From assembly GCA_017577575.1 (NCBI GenBank), contig PKRG01000011.1:1-64000 (forward strand): a stretch of 64,000 bases of DNA. Direction: 5' to 3'. Source of the stretch: Acidimicrobiia bacterium (GTDB taxonomy: Bacteria > Actinomycetota > Acidimicrobiia > Spongiisociales > ZC4RG35). This document shows, piece after piece, positions 15,255 to 24,045 of this stretch. A program made the translations under genes and the position numbers. Below the pieces are notes generated by a model. It made no database searches and was not told the origin of the DNA. It saw nothing but the letters and a program-made list of their open reading frames with translations. How positions within the stretch are numbered: the first letter of the stretch is position 1; each line of letters begins with the position of its first letter.

Positions 15255-17609
15255 GTGAGAGCACGAACACCGTTGGTGGTCGCTCTCATCGTCGGAGTGT
15301 TGACTGTCCTGGGAGCGTTGCCGGTCGGGGCTTCCCACGACTTCGAGGACGTGCCGGACAGCAACATCTTCCACGGCGATATCGAGTGGCTGAAGGAAAA
15401 GGACATCACCCGGGGGTGTAACCCGCCCGACAACACCCTGTTCTGCCCCGACGACTTCGTCACCCGCGGGCAGATGGCGGCGTTCTTCGTGCGGGCGCTG
15501 AAGCTGAGCGACACGGAGGGCGCCATCCAGTTCACCGACATAGACGACAGCGTCTTCAAGGACGACATCCTGGCGTTGTCGGCGGCCGGTATCACCCGGG
15601 GCTGCAACCCGCCGGCCAACGACGAGTTCTGCCCCAACCGGTTCGTGACCCGTGGGCAGATGGCGGCGTTCTTCGTCCGGGCCTTGGGCCTGTCGTCGTT
15701 GGACGGGGCCACCGATTTCACCGACACCGACGGCCACCTGTTCGAAGGCGACATCGCCCTGCTGTCGGCGGCTGGCATCACCCGGGGCTGCAACCCGCCC
15801 GACAACGACCGGTACTGCCCCGACGACTTCGTCACCCGCGAGCAGATGGCGGCGTTCTTCAAGCGGGCGCTCGGCGGCCCGCTGGATCTGACGATCCTGC
15901 ACATCAACGACCACCACTCGCACCTGGCGCCCAACGAAGGCAGCCTGACCCTGGGTGGGCTCGAAGTCGACGTGGAGATGGGCGGCTTCGCCCGGGTGGC
16001 GGCCAAGATCAAGGCCGTCGAGGCCGAGGCGGACAACGTCCTGAAGGTCCACGCCGGCGACGCCATCACCGGGACGCTGCACTACACGCTGTTCCAGGGC
16101 GAAGCCGACGCCGCGGCGATGAACGAGGTCTGCTTCGACGTCTTCGAGCTGGGCAACCACGAGTTCGACGACGGGGACGACGGCCTCGCCCAGTTCCTCG
16201 ACTGGCTCAACGAAGGCGACTGCGGCACGGTCACGCTCGGCGCCAACGTCGTGCCCGGCGACGACTCGCCGCTGAAGGACGGCTACATCGAGCCCTACAC
16301 GATCGTGCGCTTCGGCGGCAAGCCCGTCGGCGTGATCGGCATCGACATCGCCACGAAGACGAAGGTCTCGTCGCGGCCGTTCGAGAGCACGCAGTTCCTC
16401 GACGAGGTCCAGACCCTGCAGCGGTACGTCGACCGGCTCGAGGCCATGGGCGTCGACCGCATCATCGGCGTGACGCACTACCAGTACCAGAACGACCTGG
16501 CCCTGGCGGCGGCGGTCGACGGCATCGACGTGATCGTCGGCGGCGATTCGCATTCGCTGCTGGGCGCCTACGAGCCGTTCGGTCTCGGGCCCGAGGGCCC
16601 CTACCCGACGGTCACCCAGGACGCCGGCGGCAGCACGGTCTGCATCGTGCAGGCCTGGCAGTACTCCAACATCGTCGGCCAGCTGGATGTCCGTTGGGAC
16701 GACGACGGCGAGGTCACCCGCTGCGGCGGCCACCCGACGCTGCTCATCGGCGACACCTTCACGGTGGAGGGCGAGGAGCTGTCGGGCGCCGACCTCGACC
16801 AGGTGCTCGCAGCTGTCGAGGCGACGCCGCTCGTGGAGATCGTCGATCCCGATCCCGCCACCCAGGCGGTGATCGACACCTACAGCGAACGGGCGTCCGA
16901 GCTCGAGCAGCAGGTGATCGCCACGGTCACCGAGACGCTGTGCCTGGAGCGGATCCCCGGCCAGAACTACCGGGTCTCCCCGCCGGACTGCCCCGAGGGC
17001 TATGGGGCGGAGCACGGCGGTGACGCCCAGCAGCTCGTCACCGAGGCGTTCCGGGTGCGGAGCCTCAACGCCGACATCGCCATCCAGAACTCGGGTGGCG
17101 TGCGCGAGATCATCTTCCCAGGCGACTTCACCGTCGCCGACGCCTACCGGCTCCTGCCGTTCAGCAACACGATGGTGGACCTGGAGGTGACCGGGGCGGA
17201 GATCCGCGAGGTGCTGAACCAGGCCGTCGACTTCGCCGTCCAGCCCGATGGCTCCACCGGCGCCTACCCGTACGGTGCCGGCATCCGCTGGGACGTCGAC
17301 TTCGATGCACCCGCTGGTCAGAAGATCACGAACATCGAGGTGCGTCGCAAGGGCGAGACGGACTGGTCGCCGCTCGATGACAACGCCACCTACATAGTCG
17401 TGACCAACGACTTCGTGGCCACCGGTGGCGACGGCTACCAGGCGTTCGCCGAGGCGTACGCCGAGGGGCGCTACAGCAACATCGGGCTGTTCTACACCCA
17501 GTCGTTCATCGACTACGTGGTCGAGGACCTGGGCGGGGTCATCTCGAAGCTGCCCGTCGAGGAGTACTCGACCCAGAACGTGATCAACCCATACACGCCG
17601 GCTCCCTGA
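15255..17609 (+). CDS. Secreted 5'-nucleotidase-like phosphoesterase with three S-layer-like repeats
   Basis: A 784-residue exported protein. Residues 1-27 form a signal peptide (basic RAR, hydrophobic core, VGA cleavage). Three repeats of about 55 residues follow (29-84, 92-145, 154-207), each with a DFxD start, GITRGCNPP, a second cysteine eight residues later (C55/C64, C117/C126, C179/C188) and VTRxQMAAFFxRAL. Next is a calcineurin-like metallophosphoesterase core with D219/H221 (INDHHSH), D269 (HAGDA), N301/H302 (GNHEF), THYQ and GGDSH. A C-terminal 5'-nucleotidase substrate domain follows (QNSGGVRE, FSNTMVDLEVTG, TNDFVATGGDGY). GTG 15255 is chosen for AGGAGG 9 nt upstream and the signal peptide. 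It probably liberates nucleosides or phosphate at the cell surface, with the repeats anchoring it to the envelope. It is one of only two plus-strand genes. Confidence 0.93.
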   Translation: MRARTPLVVALIVGVLTVLGALPVGASHDFEDVPDSNIFHGDIEWLKEKDITRGCNPPDNTLFCPDDFVTRGQMAAFFVRALKLSDTEGAIQFTDIDDSVFKDDILALSAAGITRGCNPPANDEFCPNRFVTRGQMAAFFVRALGLSSLDGATDFTDTDGHLFEGDIALLSAAGITRGCNPPDNDRYCPDDFVTREQMAAFFKRALGGPLDLTILHINDHHSHLAPNEGSLTLGGLEVDVEMGGFARVAAKIKAVEAEADNVLKVHAGDAITGTLHYTLFQGEADAAAMNEVCFDVFELGNHEFDDGDDGLAQFLDWLNEGDCGTVTLGANVVPGDDSPLKDGYIEPYTIVRFGGKPVGVIGIDIATKTKVSSRPFESTQFLDEVQTLQRYVDRLEAMGVDRIIGVTHYQYQNDLALAAAVDGIDVIVGGDSHSLLGAYEPFGLGPEGPYPTVTQDAGGSTVCIVQAWQYSNIVGQLDVRWDDDGEVTRCGGHPTLLIGDTFTVEGEELSGADLDQVLAAVEATPLVEIVDPDPATQAVIDTYSERASELEQQVIATVTETLCLERIPGQNYRVSPPDCPEGYGAEHGGDAQQLVTEAFRVRSLNADIAIQNSGGVREIIFPGDFTVADAYRLLPFSNTMVDLEVTGAEIREVLNQAVDFAVQPDGSTGAYPYGAGIRWDVDFDAPAGQKITNIEVRRKGETDWSPLDDNATYIVVTNDFVATGGDGYQAFAEAYAEGRYSNIGLFYTQSFIDYVVEDLGGVISKLPVEEYSTQNVINPYTPAP

Positions 17610-17632
17610 GCCCGGCGAGGAGGCGGAGAGCC

Positions 17633-17664
17633 AGAGAGGGGCGGCCCGAAGGCCGCCCCTCTCT
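17633..17664. terminator. Long perfect hairpin between convergent genes
   Basis: A 14-bp perfect inverted repeat (AGAGAGGGGCGGCC and its complement) closes a CGAA tetraloop, midway between the nucleotidase stop (17609) and the stop of the LLM oxidoreductase (17686). Neither side has a T-run, so it is a hairpin-only, probably bidirectional terminator or RNA-stabilising end. Confidence 0.7.
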
Positions 17665-17685
17665 ACGTCTGCTTCGTCGTCTCGG

Positions 17686-18714
17686 CTAGGCGGACTCGGC
17701 CGTCACACCGGAGTTGATCGCCGGGATGACGTGGCGGCCGTAGGCCTCCAGGGTGCCTTCCTTGTTGTCGTGCATCAGGTAGATGCCGAACTGGTCGACC
17801 CCCATGTCCCGCAGCTCCGAGAGCTTGCGGATGTGGTCCTCGACGGTGCCGAGGACACAGAACCGGTCGACGATCTCGTCGGGCACGAAGTCCGTGGTGG
17901 GGTTGCCGGACCGGCCGTGGCGGTCGTAGTCGTAGCCCTTGCGGGCATCGATGTAGTCGGTCAGCACCTTCGGGATGGGTCCGTCCTTCCCGTAGCGCTC
18001 CACCAGATCGGCGACGTGGTTGCCGACCATCCCGCCGAACCAGCGGACCTGGTCGCGTTGATGGGCGATGTCGTCGCCCACGTACGCCGGGGCCACGACG
18101 CAGATGGCGATCTCGTCGGGGTCGCGTCCGGCCCGCTCCGCCGCCTGGCGCACGGTGCCCATGGTCCACTCCAGGATCTGGGGGTCGGCGAGCTGGAGGA
18201 TGAACCCGTCGCAATGCTCCCCGATCGTGGCGAGCGCTTTCGGGCCGTACCCGGCTCCCCACATGGGCAGGTCCCACCCGCCACCTTCGGGTATCCAGGG
18301 GATCCGCAGCTCTTTCCCGTTGTAGGTCACCGACTCGCCCGCCACCAGCGCCTTGATGACCTTCATCGACTCGACCATCGTCTGGAGGGTGGTGGGCTTC
18401 TGGTTGATGTAGCGGAGCGCCGAGTCGCCCCGCCCCATGCCGCAGATGGTCCGCCCGTCGAACATCTCGTTCAGCGTGGCGAACAGCGATGCCAGCACCG
18501 TCCAATCCCGCGTGCCGGGATTGGTCACCATCGGGCCGACGATCATGCGCTGGGTCCTCGCCAGCATCTGCGAGTAGATGACGAACGGCTCCTGCCACAG
18601 GACGTGGGAGTCGAACGTCCAGCCGTACGTGAAGCCGTTCGCCTCGGCCAGCTCGGTGAGCTCGATCACCTTCGAAGCCGGCGGGTCGGTCTGGATCACC
18701 ACGCCGAAGTCCAT
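17686..18714 (-). CDS. Luciferase-like (LLM class) flavin/F420-dependent oxidoreductase
   Basis: A 342-residue TIM-barrel protein of the bacterial luciferase-like superfamily. It begins MDFGVVIQTDPPASKVIEL and contains GPMVTNPGTRDWTVLASLFATLNE, GRTICGMGRGDSALR, PMWGAGYGPKALATIGEHCDGF and a C-terminal TVEDHIRKLSELRDMGVDQF. These blocks are typical of the subgroup often annotated TIGR03842. The cofactor, F420 or FMN, cannot be decided from sequence. It is the last gene of the pyrimidine catabolism cluster, 61 bp after mmsA, with GAGGAGGGC before ATG. No dihydropyrimidine dehydrogenase is present, so it is a candidate for the missing redox step; that is an inference. An older possibility is a nitrogen-heterocycle monooxygenase. 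Confidence 0.82.
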   Translation of the reverse strand: MDFGVVIQTDPPASKVIELTELAEANGFTYGWTFDSHVLWQEPFVIYSQMLARTQRMIVGPMVTNPGTRDWTVLASLFATLNEMFDGRTICGMGRGDSALRYINQKPTTLQTMVESMKVIKALVAGESVTYNGKELRIPWIPEGGGWDLPMWGAGYGPKALATIGEHCDGFILQLADPQILEWTMGTVRQAAERAGRDPDEIAICVVAPAYVGDDIAHQRDQVRWFGGMVGNHVADLVERYGKDGPIPKVLTDYIDARKGYDYDRHGRSGNPTTDFVPDEIVDRFCVLGTVEDHIRKLSELRDMGVDQFGIYLMHDNKEGTLEAYGRHVIPAINSGVTAESA

Positions 18715-18775
18715 GCCCTCCTCCCCTCTCTCTCATGACCATGCGCGGGGACGATCCCCCGCCCCGCCGTCCGAT

Positions 18776-20272
18776 TCATGATCCGTGCTGGGGGAAACCC
18801 AGGTCGACGCCGCGGTGCATGGGGTCGGGCCAGCGGCTGATGACCACTTTCTGGCGGGTGTAGAAGTCGACCCCGTGGGGCCCGTAGATCGGGTGGGTGC
18901 CGAACAGGGAGTCTTTCCATCCCCCGAAGCTGTAGAAGGCGAGGGGGACGGGGATCGGCAGGTTGATGCCGACCATGCCGACCTGGATCTGGTTCTGGAA
19001 CAGCCGGGCGGCGCCGCCGTCGTTGGTGAACACGGCGGTGCCGTTGCCGTAGGGGTTGGCGTTGATCAGGTCGATGGCTTCCTGGTACGTGTCGACCCGG
19101 ACGGTCGAGAGGACCGGCCCGAAGATCTCGTCCTTGTAGATGGTCATGTCGGGGGTGACCCGGTCGAAGAGGGTCGGCCCGACGTAGAACCCGTTCTCGT
19201 AGCCCTCGGGGGCGTAGCCGCGGCCGTCGACGACCAGCTCGGCGCCTTCCTCGACGCCCTTGTCGATGTAGCCGACGACCCGGTCGCGGTGCTCGGGGGT
19301 CACGAGCGGGCCCATCTCCGAGTCGGGGTCGGTGCCGGGGCCGGTGCGGAGCTTTGCGATCCGCTCCAGCATCTTCGGCAGCAGCCGGTCGGCGGCATCA
19401 CCGACCGTCACCACCACCGAGATGGCCATGCAGCGCTCACCCGCCGACCCGAAGCCGGCCGACACCGCGGCGTCGGCGGCCAGCTCCATGTCGGCGTCGG
19501 GCAGCACCACCATGTGGTTCTTGGCTCCGCCGAGTGCCTGCACCCGCTTTCCGTGCTTGGTGCCGTTCTCGTAGATGTAGCGGGCGATCGGTGTCGACCC
19601 CACGAACGACACCGCCGAGATGTCGGGGTGCTCCAGGATCCTGTCCACCGCCACCTTGTCGCCGTGGACCACGTTGAACACTCCTGGCGGCAACCCCGCC
19701 TCGGCCAGCCATTGGGCTGCCAACAGCGATGCCGACGGGTCCTTCTCCGACGGCTTGAGGACGAACGTGTTGCCCGCCGCGATCGCCAGCGGGTACATCC
19801 ACATGGGCACCATCGCCGGGAAGTTGAACGGGGTGATGCCCGCCACCACTCCCAGCGGCTGGCGGATCGTGTAGGTGTCCACGCCGGTGGACACCTGCTC
19901 GGAGTACTCGCCCTTGACCAGGTGAGCGATGTTGCAGGCGAACTCGATCACCTCCAGGCCCCGCTGCACCTCGCCCAGGGCGTCGGGGACGGTCTTGCCG
20001 TGCTCGGAGGTGATCACCTCCGCCAGCTGACGGCGTCGGTCCGACACGATCCGGCGGAACTCGAACATCACGTTCTGGCGGCGCGTCACCGGCACGTCCC
20101 GCCACTCCTCGAACGCCTTGCGGGCCGCCTCCACCGCCGCGTCCACCTCGGCGACGCTGGCCATCGCCACCTCACCCGCAACCTGTCCCGTCGCCGGGTC
20201 GTAGACGGGGCCGGTCCGCTCCGGGTCGGCGCTCCACTCCTCGCCGTCGATCCAATGTGTGATGCGCTTCAT
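18776..20272 (-). CDS. mmsA: CoA-acylating methylmalonate/malonate-semialdehyde dehydrogenase
   Basis: An aldehyde dehydrogenase superfamily member of 498 residues. Visible features are the NAD site (ITPFNFPAMVPMWMYPLAIAAGN, LKPSEKDP), the Rossmann turn SFVGSTPIARYIY, the catalytic Cys in GERCMAISVVV, and the family-typical IGHNLPIPVPLAFYSFGG-like stretch near the C-terminus. It converts malonate semialdehyde to acetyl-CoA, or methylmalonate semialdehyde to propionyl-CoA. These are the products expected when beta-alanine or beta-aminoisobutyrate from uracil or thymine is transaminated by the neighbouring enzyme. ATG 20272 has AGGGAG six bases upstream; a start 21 codons earlier adds non-conserved sequence. 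It lies 37 bp after hydA. Confidence 0.93.
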   Translation of the reverse strand: MKRITHWIDGEEWSADPERTGPVYDPATGQVAGEVAMASVAEVDAAVEAARKAFEEWRDVPVTRRQNVMFEFRRIVSDRRRQLAEVITSEHGKTVPDALGEVQRGLEVIEFACNIAHLVKGEYSEQVSTGVDTYTIRQPLGVVAGITPFNFPAMVPMWMYPLAIAAGNTFVLKPSEKDPSASLLAAQWLAEAGLPPGVFNVVHGDKVAVDRILEHPDISAVSFVGSTPIARYIYENGTKHGKRVQALGGAKNHMVVLPDADMELAADAAVSAGFGSAGERCMAISVVVTVGDAADRLLPKMLERIAKLRTGPGTDPDSEMGPLVTPEHRDRVVGYIDKGVEEGAELVVDGRGYAPEGYENGFYVGPTLFDRVTPDMTIYKDEIFGPVLSTVRVDTYQEAIDLINANPYGNGTAVFTNDGGAARLFQNQIQVGMVGINLPIPVPLAFYSFGGWKDSLFGTHPIYGPHGVDFYTRQKVVISRWPDPMHRGVDLGFPQHGS

Positions 20273-20309
20273 CGTTGACTCCCTGTGAACGCCGTCGAGC
20301 GGTGCCCGC

Positions 20310-21725
20310 TCAATGGACGTATTGGTTCGTGCCACGGGCGAGGTAGCGGCCGTGGCTCTTGTCGCCGAGGTATTCGCCGTCGGCGACGATCTTCCTTCCC
20401 CGGCTCAAGACAGTGTCGACGGTGCCCGACACCTCCCAGCCCTCGTAGGCCGAGTAGTCGACCCGCATGTGCTGGTTCTCCACCGAGATCGTCTTCGCCT
20501 TGTTCGGGTCGAAGATCACGATGTCGGCGTCGGATCCCACCGCGATGGTGCCCTTCTGCGGGTACAGCCCGAACATCTTCGCCGGGGCAGTGGAGCACAG
20601 CTCCACCCACCGGTTGAGCGAGATCCGGCCCTCTGCCACCCCCGCCTGGTAGATGAGCTCCATGCGGGGCTCCACGCCGGGCATGCCGTTGGGGATCTTC
20701 GAGAAGTCGCCCTCCCCCAGACGCTTCTGGGCGATGAGGCCGTCGAACTCGTCCATGCAGAACGGGCAATGGTCGGTGGAGATGACCTGGAGGTCGTTGC
20801 CCCGCAGGCCCCGCCACAGCTCCTCCTGGTGGCCGGCCTCCCAATCGCGCAGCGGGGGCGAGCAGACGTACTTGGCGCCTTCGAACCCGTTGCCGAGGTC
20901 GTCGAGGCCCAGCAGCAGGTACTGGGGGCAGGTCTCGGCGAACACGTTCAGGTCCTGGTCGCGGGCGATCGTCACCTCTTCCAAGGCCTCCAGGGCGGAG
21001 AGGTGGACGATGTACAGCGGGGCCCCGGCCAGCTCGGCCAGCTTGATCGCCCGGTGGGTCGCCTCTCCCTCGAGGATCGACTTGCGGACGATGCCGTGGT
21101 AGATCGGGTCCGTCTCGCCCCGCTGGAGGGCCTGTTCGACGAGCACGTCGATGGCGATGCCGTTCTCGGCGTGCATCATGATCGTCGAGCCGTTCTCCGC
21201 CGCCTTCTGCATGGCCCGGAAGATCTGCCCGTCGTCGGAGTAGAAGACGCCGGGGTAGGCCATGAACATCTTGAACGAAGTCACACCCTCCTCGACGGCG
21301 GTGTCCATCTCCTTGAGCGTCTGCTCGTTGACGTCGGAGATGATCAGGTGGAACCCGTAGTCGATCGCACAGTTGCCGTCGGCCTTCTCCCGCCACGCCT
21401 CGTATCCCTCCATGAGGCCCCTGCCTCGGGACTGGACGGCGAAGTCGACGATCGTGGTGGTGCCACCCCAGGCGGCCGCCCGGGAGCCGGTCTCGAAGGT
21501 GTCGGAGGCGAAGGTGCCCCCGAACGGCAGCTCCATGTGGGTGTGGACGTCGATGCCGCCGGGGATGACGTACTTGCCGGCGGCGTCGATCGTCTCGTCG
21601 GCCGTCCAGTCGTGGCTTCCGGGCGCGGCCAGGGCGACGATCTTCTCGTCCTCGACGAGGACATCGGCGGGCACCCGGTCGGTGGCGGTGACGACGGTTC
21701 CGTTGGCGATGATGGTGCGTGCCAT
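20310..21725 (-). CDS. hydA: Dihydropyrimidinase (D-hydantoinase family)
   Basis: A cyclic amidohydrolase that opens dihydrouracil or dihydrothymine to the N-carbamoyl beta-amino acid. The 471 residues contain the metal motif GGIDVHTHMELPFGG, the carboxylated lysine in SFKMFMAYPG, HAENG, YIVHLSA and STDHCPF (catalytic Asp), and the C-terminal VGSDADIVIFDP. Family length is typical. ATG 21725 is preceded by AGGAGG 8 nt upstream, inside the end of the aminotransferase gene, which stops 4 bp before. Flanking aminotransferase and ureidopropionase favour pyrimidine over hydantoin as substrate. Confidence 0.94.
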   Translation of the reverse strand: MARTIIANGTVVTATDRVPADVLVEDEKIVALAAPGSHDWTADETIDAAGKYVIPGGIDVHTHMELPFGGTFASDTFETGSRAAAWGGTTTIVDFAVQSRGRGLMEGYEAWREKADGNCAIDYGFHLIISDVNEQTLKEMDTAVEEGVTSFKMFMAYPGVFYSDDGQIFRAMQKAAENGSTIMMHAENGIAIDVLVEQALQRGETDPIYHGIVRKSILEGEATHRAIKLAELAGAPLYIVHLSALEALEEVTIARDQDLNVFAETCPQYLLLGLDDLGNGFEGAKYVCSPPLRDWEAGHQEELWRGLRGNDLQVISTDHCPFCMDEFDGLIAQKRLGEGDFSKIPNGMPGVEPRMELIYQAGVAEGRISLNRWVELCSTAPAKMFGLYPQKGTIAVGSDADIVIFDPNKAKTISVENQHMRVDYSAYEGWEVSGTVDTVLSRGRKIVADGEYLGDKSHGRYLARGTNQYVH

Positions 21726-21729
21726 CGGC

Positions 21730-23022
21730 TCAGCCTCCTGTGGCTCGCTTCACGGCGGTTTCGAGGATGTCCAGACCCTCTGCGATCTCGTCGGCGGTGA
21801 CGGTGAGGGGCGGGGCGATGCGCAACGTGTTGCCGTACAGCCCGCCCTTGCCTATCAGCAGCCGGCCCGCTTTCGCCTCCTCCATGACCTTTGCGGTGAG
21901 CGCCGGGTCGGGGGCGCTGTCGGGCCGGCCCAGCTCCACGCCGAGCATGAGGCCCTTGCCCCTCACCTCCAGGATCTCGGGGACCTCGGCGGCGATCGAG
22001 TCGAGGCCCTCCTTGAGCTGGCCGCCCATCTTGAAGGCGTTCGACTGGAGGTCGTGGCGGAGGACGTAGTCCAAGTTGGCGAGGGCCCCGGCGGTGGACA
22101 GCGGGTTGCCCCCGAAGGTGGAGATGGAGTTGGCGCCGAGACAGTCCATGATCTCGGCGCGGGCCACCACTCCGGCGATCGCCAGGCCGTTGCCGAGCCC
22201 TTTGGCGAAAGTGAGGATGTCGGGGGTGATGCCGTGGGCCTGGTAGCCCCAGAAGTGCTCGCCGGTACGGCCCCAGCCCGTCTGCACCTCGTCGGAGATG
22301 AAGAGGATCCCGTGGCGGTCGAGCACCTCTTTCATCGCCCCGAAGAACCCGTCGGGAGGTGTGACGAAGCCGCCCACCCCTTGGATGGGTTCGGCGATCA
22401 TCGCCGCCACGTCGCCCGCCGTGGCCACCTCCAACAGGTTCTCCAGATCCGCCACGCAAGCGGCGGTGAACTCGTCGTCCGGCAGGTGCCCGAACGGCGA
22501 GCGCAGCTTGTAGCCGCCGTGTACGTAGATGACGTCGAAGGGCGAAAGGGAGGTCGCCGACCAGGATCGCTGACCGGTTATCGCCACCGTGGAATGGGAC
22601 TTGCCGTGGTAGCTGCCCCGGATCGCCAGGACCTGGTTGGAGCGACGGTACTGCGTCGCCAGCATGAGGGCGGTGTCGTTGGCCTCGGTGCCCGAGTTGG
22701 TGAAGAACACCTTGGCGTCGGGTATGCCCGACAACTCGGCGATCTTCTCGGCGAGCTCGATCTGCGGCTCGATGAGGTACAGGGTCGAGGTGTGGACCAT
22801 CTTCTCGGCCTGCGCCTTGATCGCCTCGACGATCTCGGGGACGTTGTATCCGGTCATCGTGGTCAGGATCCCGCCGAAGAAGTCGAGGTACGTGACGCCT
22901 TCTGCGTCGGTGACCCTCCTCCCCTTGCCGTCGACGAGGGAGATCGGCTGCTCGTAGTACAGCGCCAGCCAGTCGGGCATCACCCGCTGGTGGCGGGCGA
23001 GGAGCTCGGAGTGGACACTCAT
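21730..23022 (-). CDS. Class III aminotransferase, likely beta-alanine/beta-aminoisobutyrate transaminase
   Basis: A PLP-dependent fold-type I enzyme of 430 residues. It has LDFFGGILTTMTGY, VFFTNSGTEANDTALMLA, the cofactor-stacking RGSYHGKSH, FISDEVQTGWGRTGEHFWG and the PLP lysine in ILTFAKGLGNG, with STFGGNPLSTAGAL closing the site. Between ureidopropionase and semialdehyde dehydrogenase genes, its likely job is to transaminate beta-alanine or beta-aminoisobutyrate to the semialdehyde. The amino acceptor is unknown, and other omega-amino acids such as GABA remain possible. ATG 23022 fits the family start; the upstream 40 bp hold no other signal. Confidence 0.9.
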   Translation of the reverse strand: MSVHSELLARHQRVMPDWLALYYEQPISLVDGKGRRVTDAEGVTYLDFFGGILTTMTGYNVPEIVEAIKAQAEKMVHTSTLYLIEPQIELAEKIAELSGIPDAKVFFTNSGTEANDTALMLATQYRRSNQVLAIRGSYHGKSHSTVAITGQRSWSATSLSPFDVIYVHGGYKLRSPFGHLPDDEFTAACVADLENLLEVATAGDVAAMIAEPIQGVGGFVTPPDGFFGAMKEVLDRHGILFISDEVQTGWGRTGEHFWGYQAHGITPDILTFAKGLGNGLAIAGVVARAEIMDCLGANSISTFGGNPLSTAGALANLDYVLRHDLQSNAFKMGGQLKEGLDSIAAEVPEILEVRGKGLMLGVELGRPDSAPDPALTAKVMEEAKAGRLLIGKGGLYGNTLRIAPPLTVTADEIAEGLDILETAVKRATGG

Positions 23023-23062
23023 TCGGTCTCTGCCTTCCGACTTCCGAATTCCCGCACGGATC

Positions 23063-23905
23063 TCATGGCTCCACCAGTGGCTGGTAGGCGTCGGGACGAC
23101 GGTCGCGGTAGAACGCCCAGATGCGGCGCACCTCCTCGATCATGTCCATCTCGAGGTCGCGCACGACCAGTTCCTCGTCGGTGTCGGATGCGGCGTCGCC
23201 GACGATCTGGCCGCGGGGGTCGACGAAGTACGACGAACCGTAGAAGTCGTTGTCCCCGTACGGCTCCTTCCCCACCCGGTTGATGGCGCCGACGAAGTAC
23301 TCGTTGGCGACGGCGGCCGCCGGCTGCTCCAGCTTCCACAGGTACATCGACAGGCCCCGGCTGGTCGCCGACGGGTTGAACACGATCTTGGCGCCGGCCA
23401 GGCCCAGGGCCCGCCATCCCTCGGGGAAGTGGCGGTCGTAGCAGATGTAGACGCCGATGCGGCCGACCTTGGTGTCGAAGACCGGGTATCCGAGGTTGCC
23501 GGGGCGGAAGTAGAACTTCTCCCAGAACCCGTTCACGTGGGGTATGTGGGTCTTGCGGTACTTGCCGAGGTATGTCCCGTCGGCATCTATGACGGCGGCG
23601 GTGTTGTAGTAGAAGCCCTCGTCGGCCTTCTCGAACATCGGCACGACCAGCACCATCCCGGTGTCCTTGGCGAGGCGGATCATCCGCTGCATGGTGGGCC
23701 CGTCGGGGATGGGCTCGGCCGAGTCGAAGTGCTCGTTCTCCTGGACCTGACAGAAGTAGGGCGTGTTGAAGATCTCCTGGAAGCACATCACCTGGGCGCC
23801 TTCGTTGGCGGCCTGCTCGGCGTACTTGACGTGCTTGTCGATCATCGACTCCTTGTCGCCGGTCCATTCCGCCTGGAGAATCGCTGCTCTCACCACGTTC
23901 GCCAT
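23063..23905 (-). CDS. Beta-ureidopropionase-like carbon-nitrogen hydrolase
   Basis: A nitrilase-superfamily amidohydrolase of 280 residues. The Glu-Lys-Cys triad is visible: Glu in MCFQEIFNTPYFCQ, Lys in GKYRKTHIP, and Cys in GVYICYDRHFPEGWRALGL. WEKFYFRPGNLGYPVF and NPSATSRGLSMYLWKLEQPAAAVANEYFVGAINRVG match N-carbamoyl-beta-alanine amidohydrolases. It would hydrolyse the hydA product to beta-alanine, CO2 and ammonia. ATG 23905 is preceded by AAGGGAG. It lies 140 bp downstream of the permease across a large hairpin, so it may begin its own transcript. Confidence 0.92.
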   Translation of the reverse strand: MANVVRAAILQAEWTGDKESMIDKHVKYAEQAANEGAQVMCFQEIFNTPYFCQVQENEHFDSAEPIPDGPTMQRMIRLAKDTGMVLVVPMFEKADEGFYYNTAAVIDADGTYLGKYRKTHIPHVNGFWEKFYFRPGNLGYPVFDTKVGRIGVYICYDRHFPEGWRALGLAGAKIVFNPSATSRGLSMYLWKLEQPAAAVANEYFVGAINRVGKEPYGDNDFYGSSYFVDPRGQIVGDAASDTDEELVVRDLEMDMIEEVRRIWAFYRDRRPDAYQPLVEP

Positions 23906-23984
23906 GACGCTCCCTTCTTCGCTTTTGTGTCCCCGCGGGGTTCCGAGACTACCGACCTGGCCGTGTCGACGACCTCGTGAGAGG

Positions 23985-24024
23985 GATCGCCGTGCGAGCC
24001 GGATGGGCCGGCGGCACGGCGATC
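23985..24024 (-). terminator. Large hairpin after nucleobase permease
   Basis: An 11-bp outer stem (GATCGCCGTGC / GCACGGCGATC) encloses a further 5-bp stem (GCCGG / CCGGC) with a small internal bulge. It lies 22 bp beyond the permease stop. There is no T-tract on the minus strand. It may end most permease transcripts or protect the mRNA, separating permease from catabolic enzyme expression. Confidence 0.55.
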
Positions 24025-24045
24025 GGGTGACGTCAGGTCGTCAGC

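Noticed and set aside
14598..17015. The fmt frame stays open upstream for about 800 codons on the minus strand.
   Set aside because: The extension is antisense to the nucleotidase gene and includes def in another frame. The real fmt start is the GTG at 14597, next to the def stop.
18715..18775. A short GGGG/CCCC hairpin between mmsA and the LLM gene as a terminator.
   Set aside because: The stem is only 4-5 bp without a T-run, and the downstream gene has a good ribosome binding site and the same orientation, so co-transcription is more likely.
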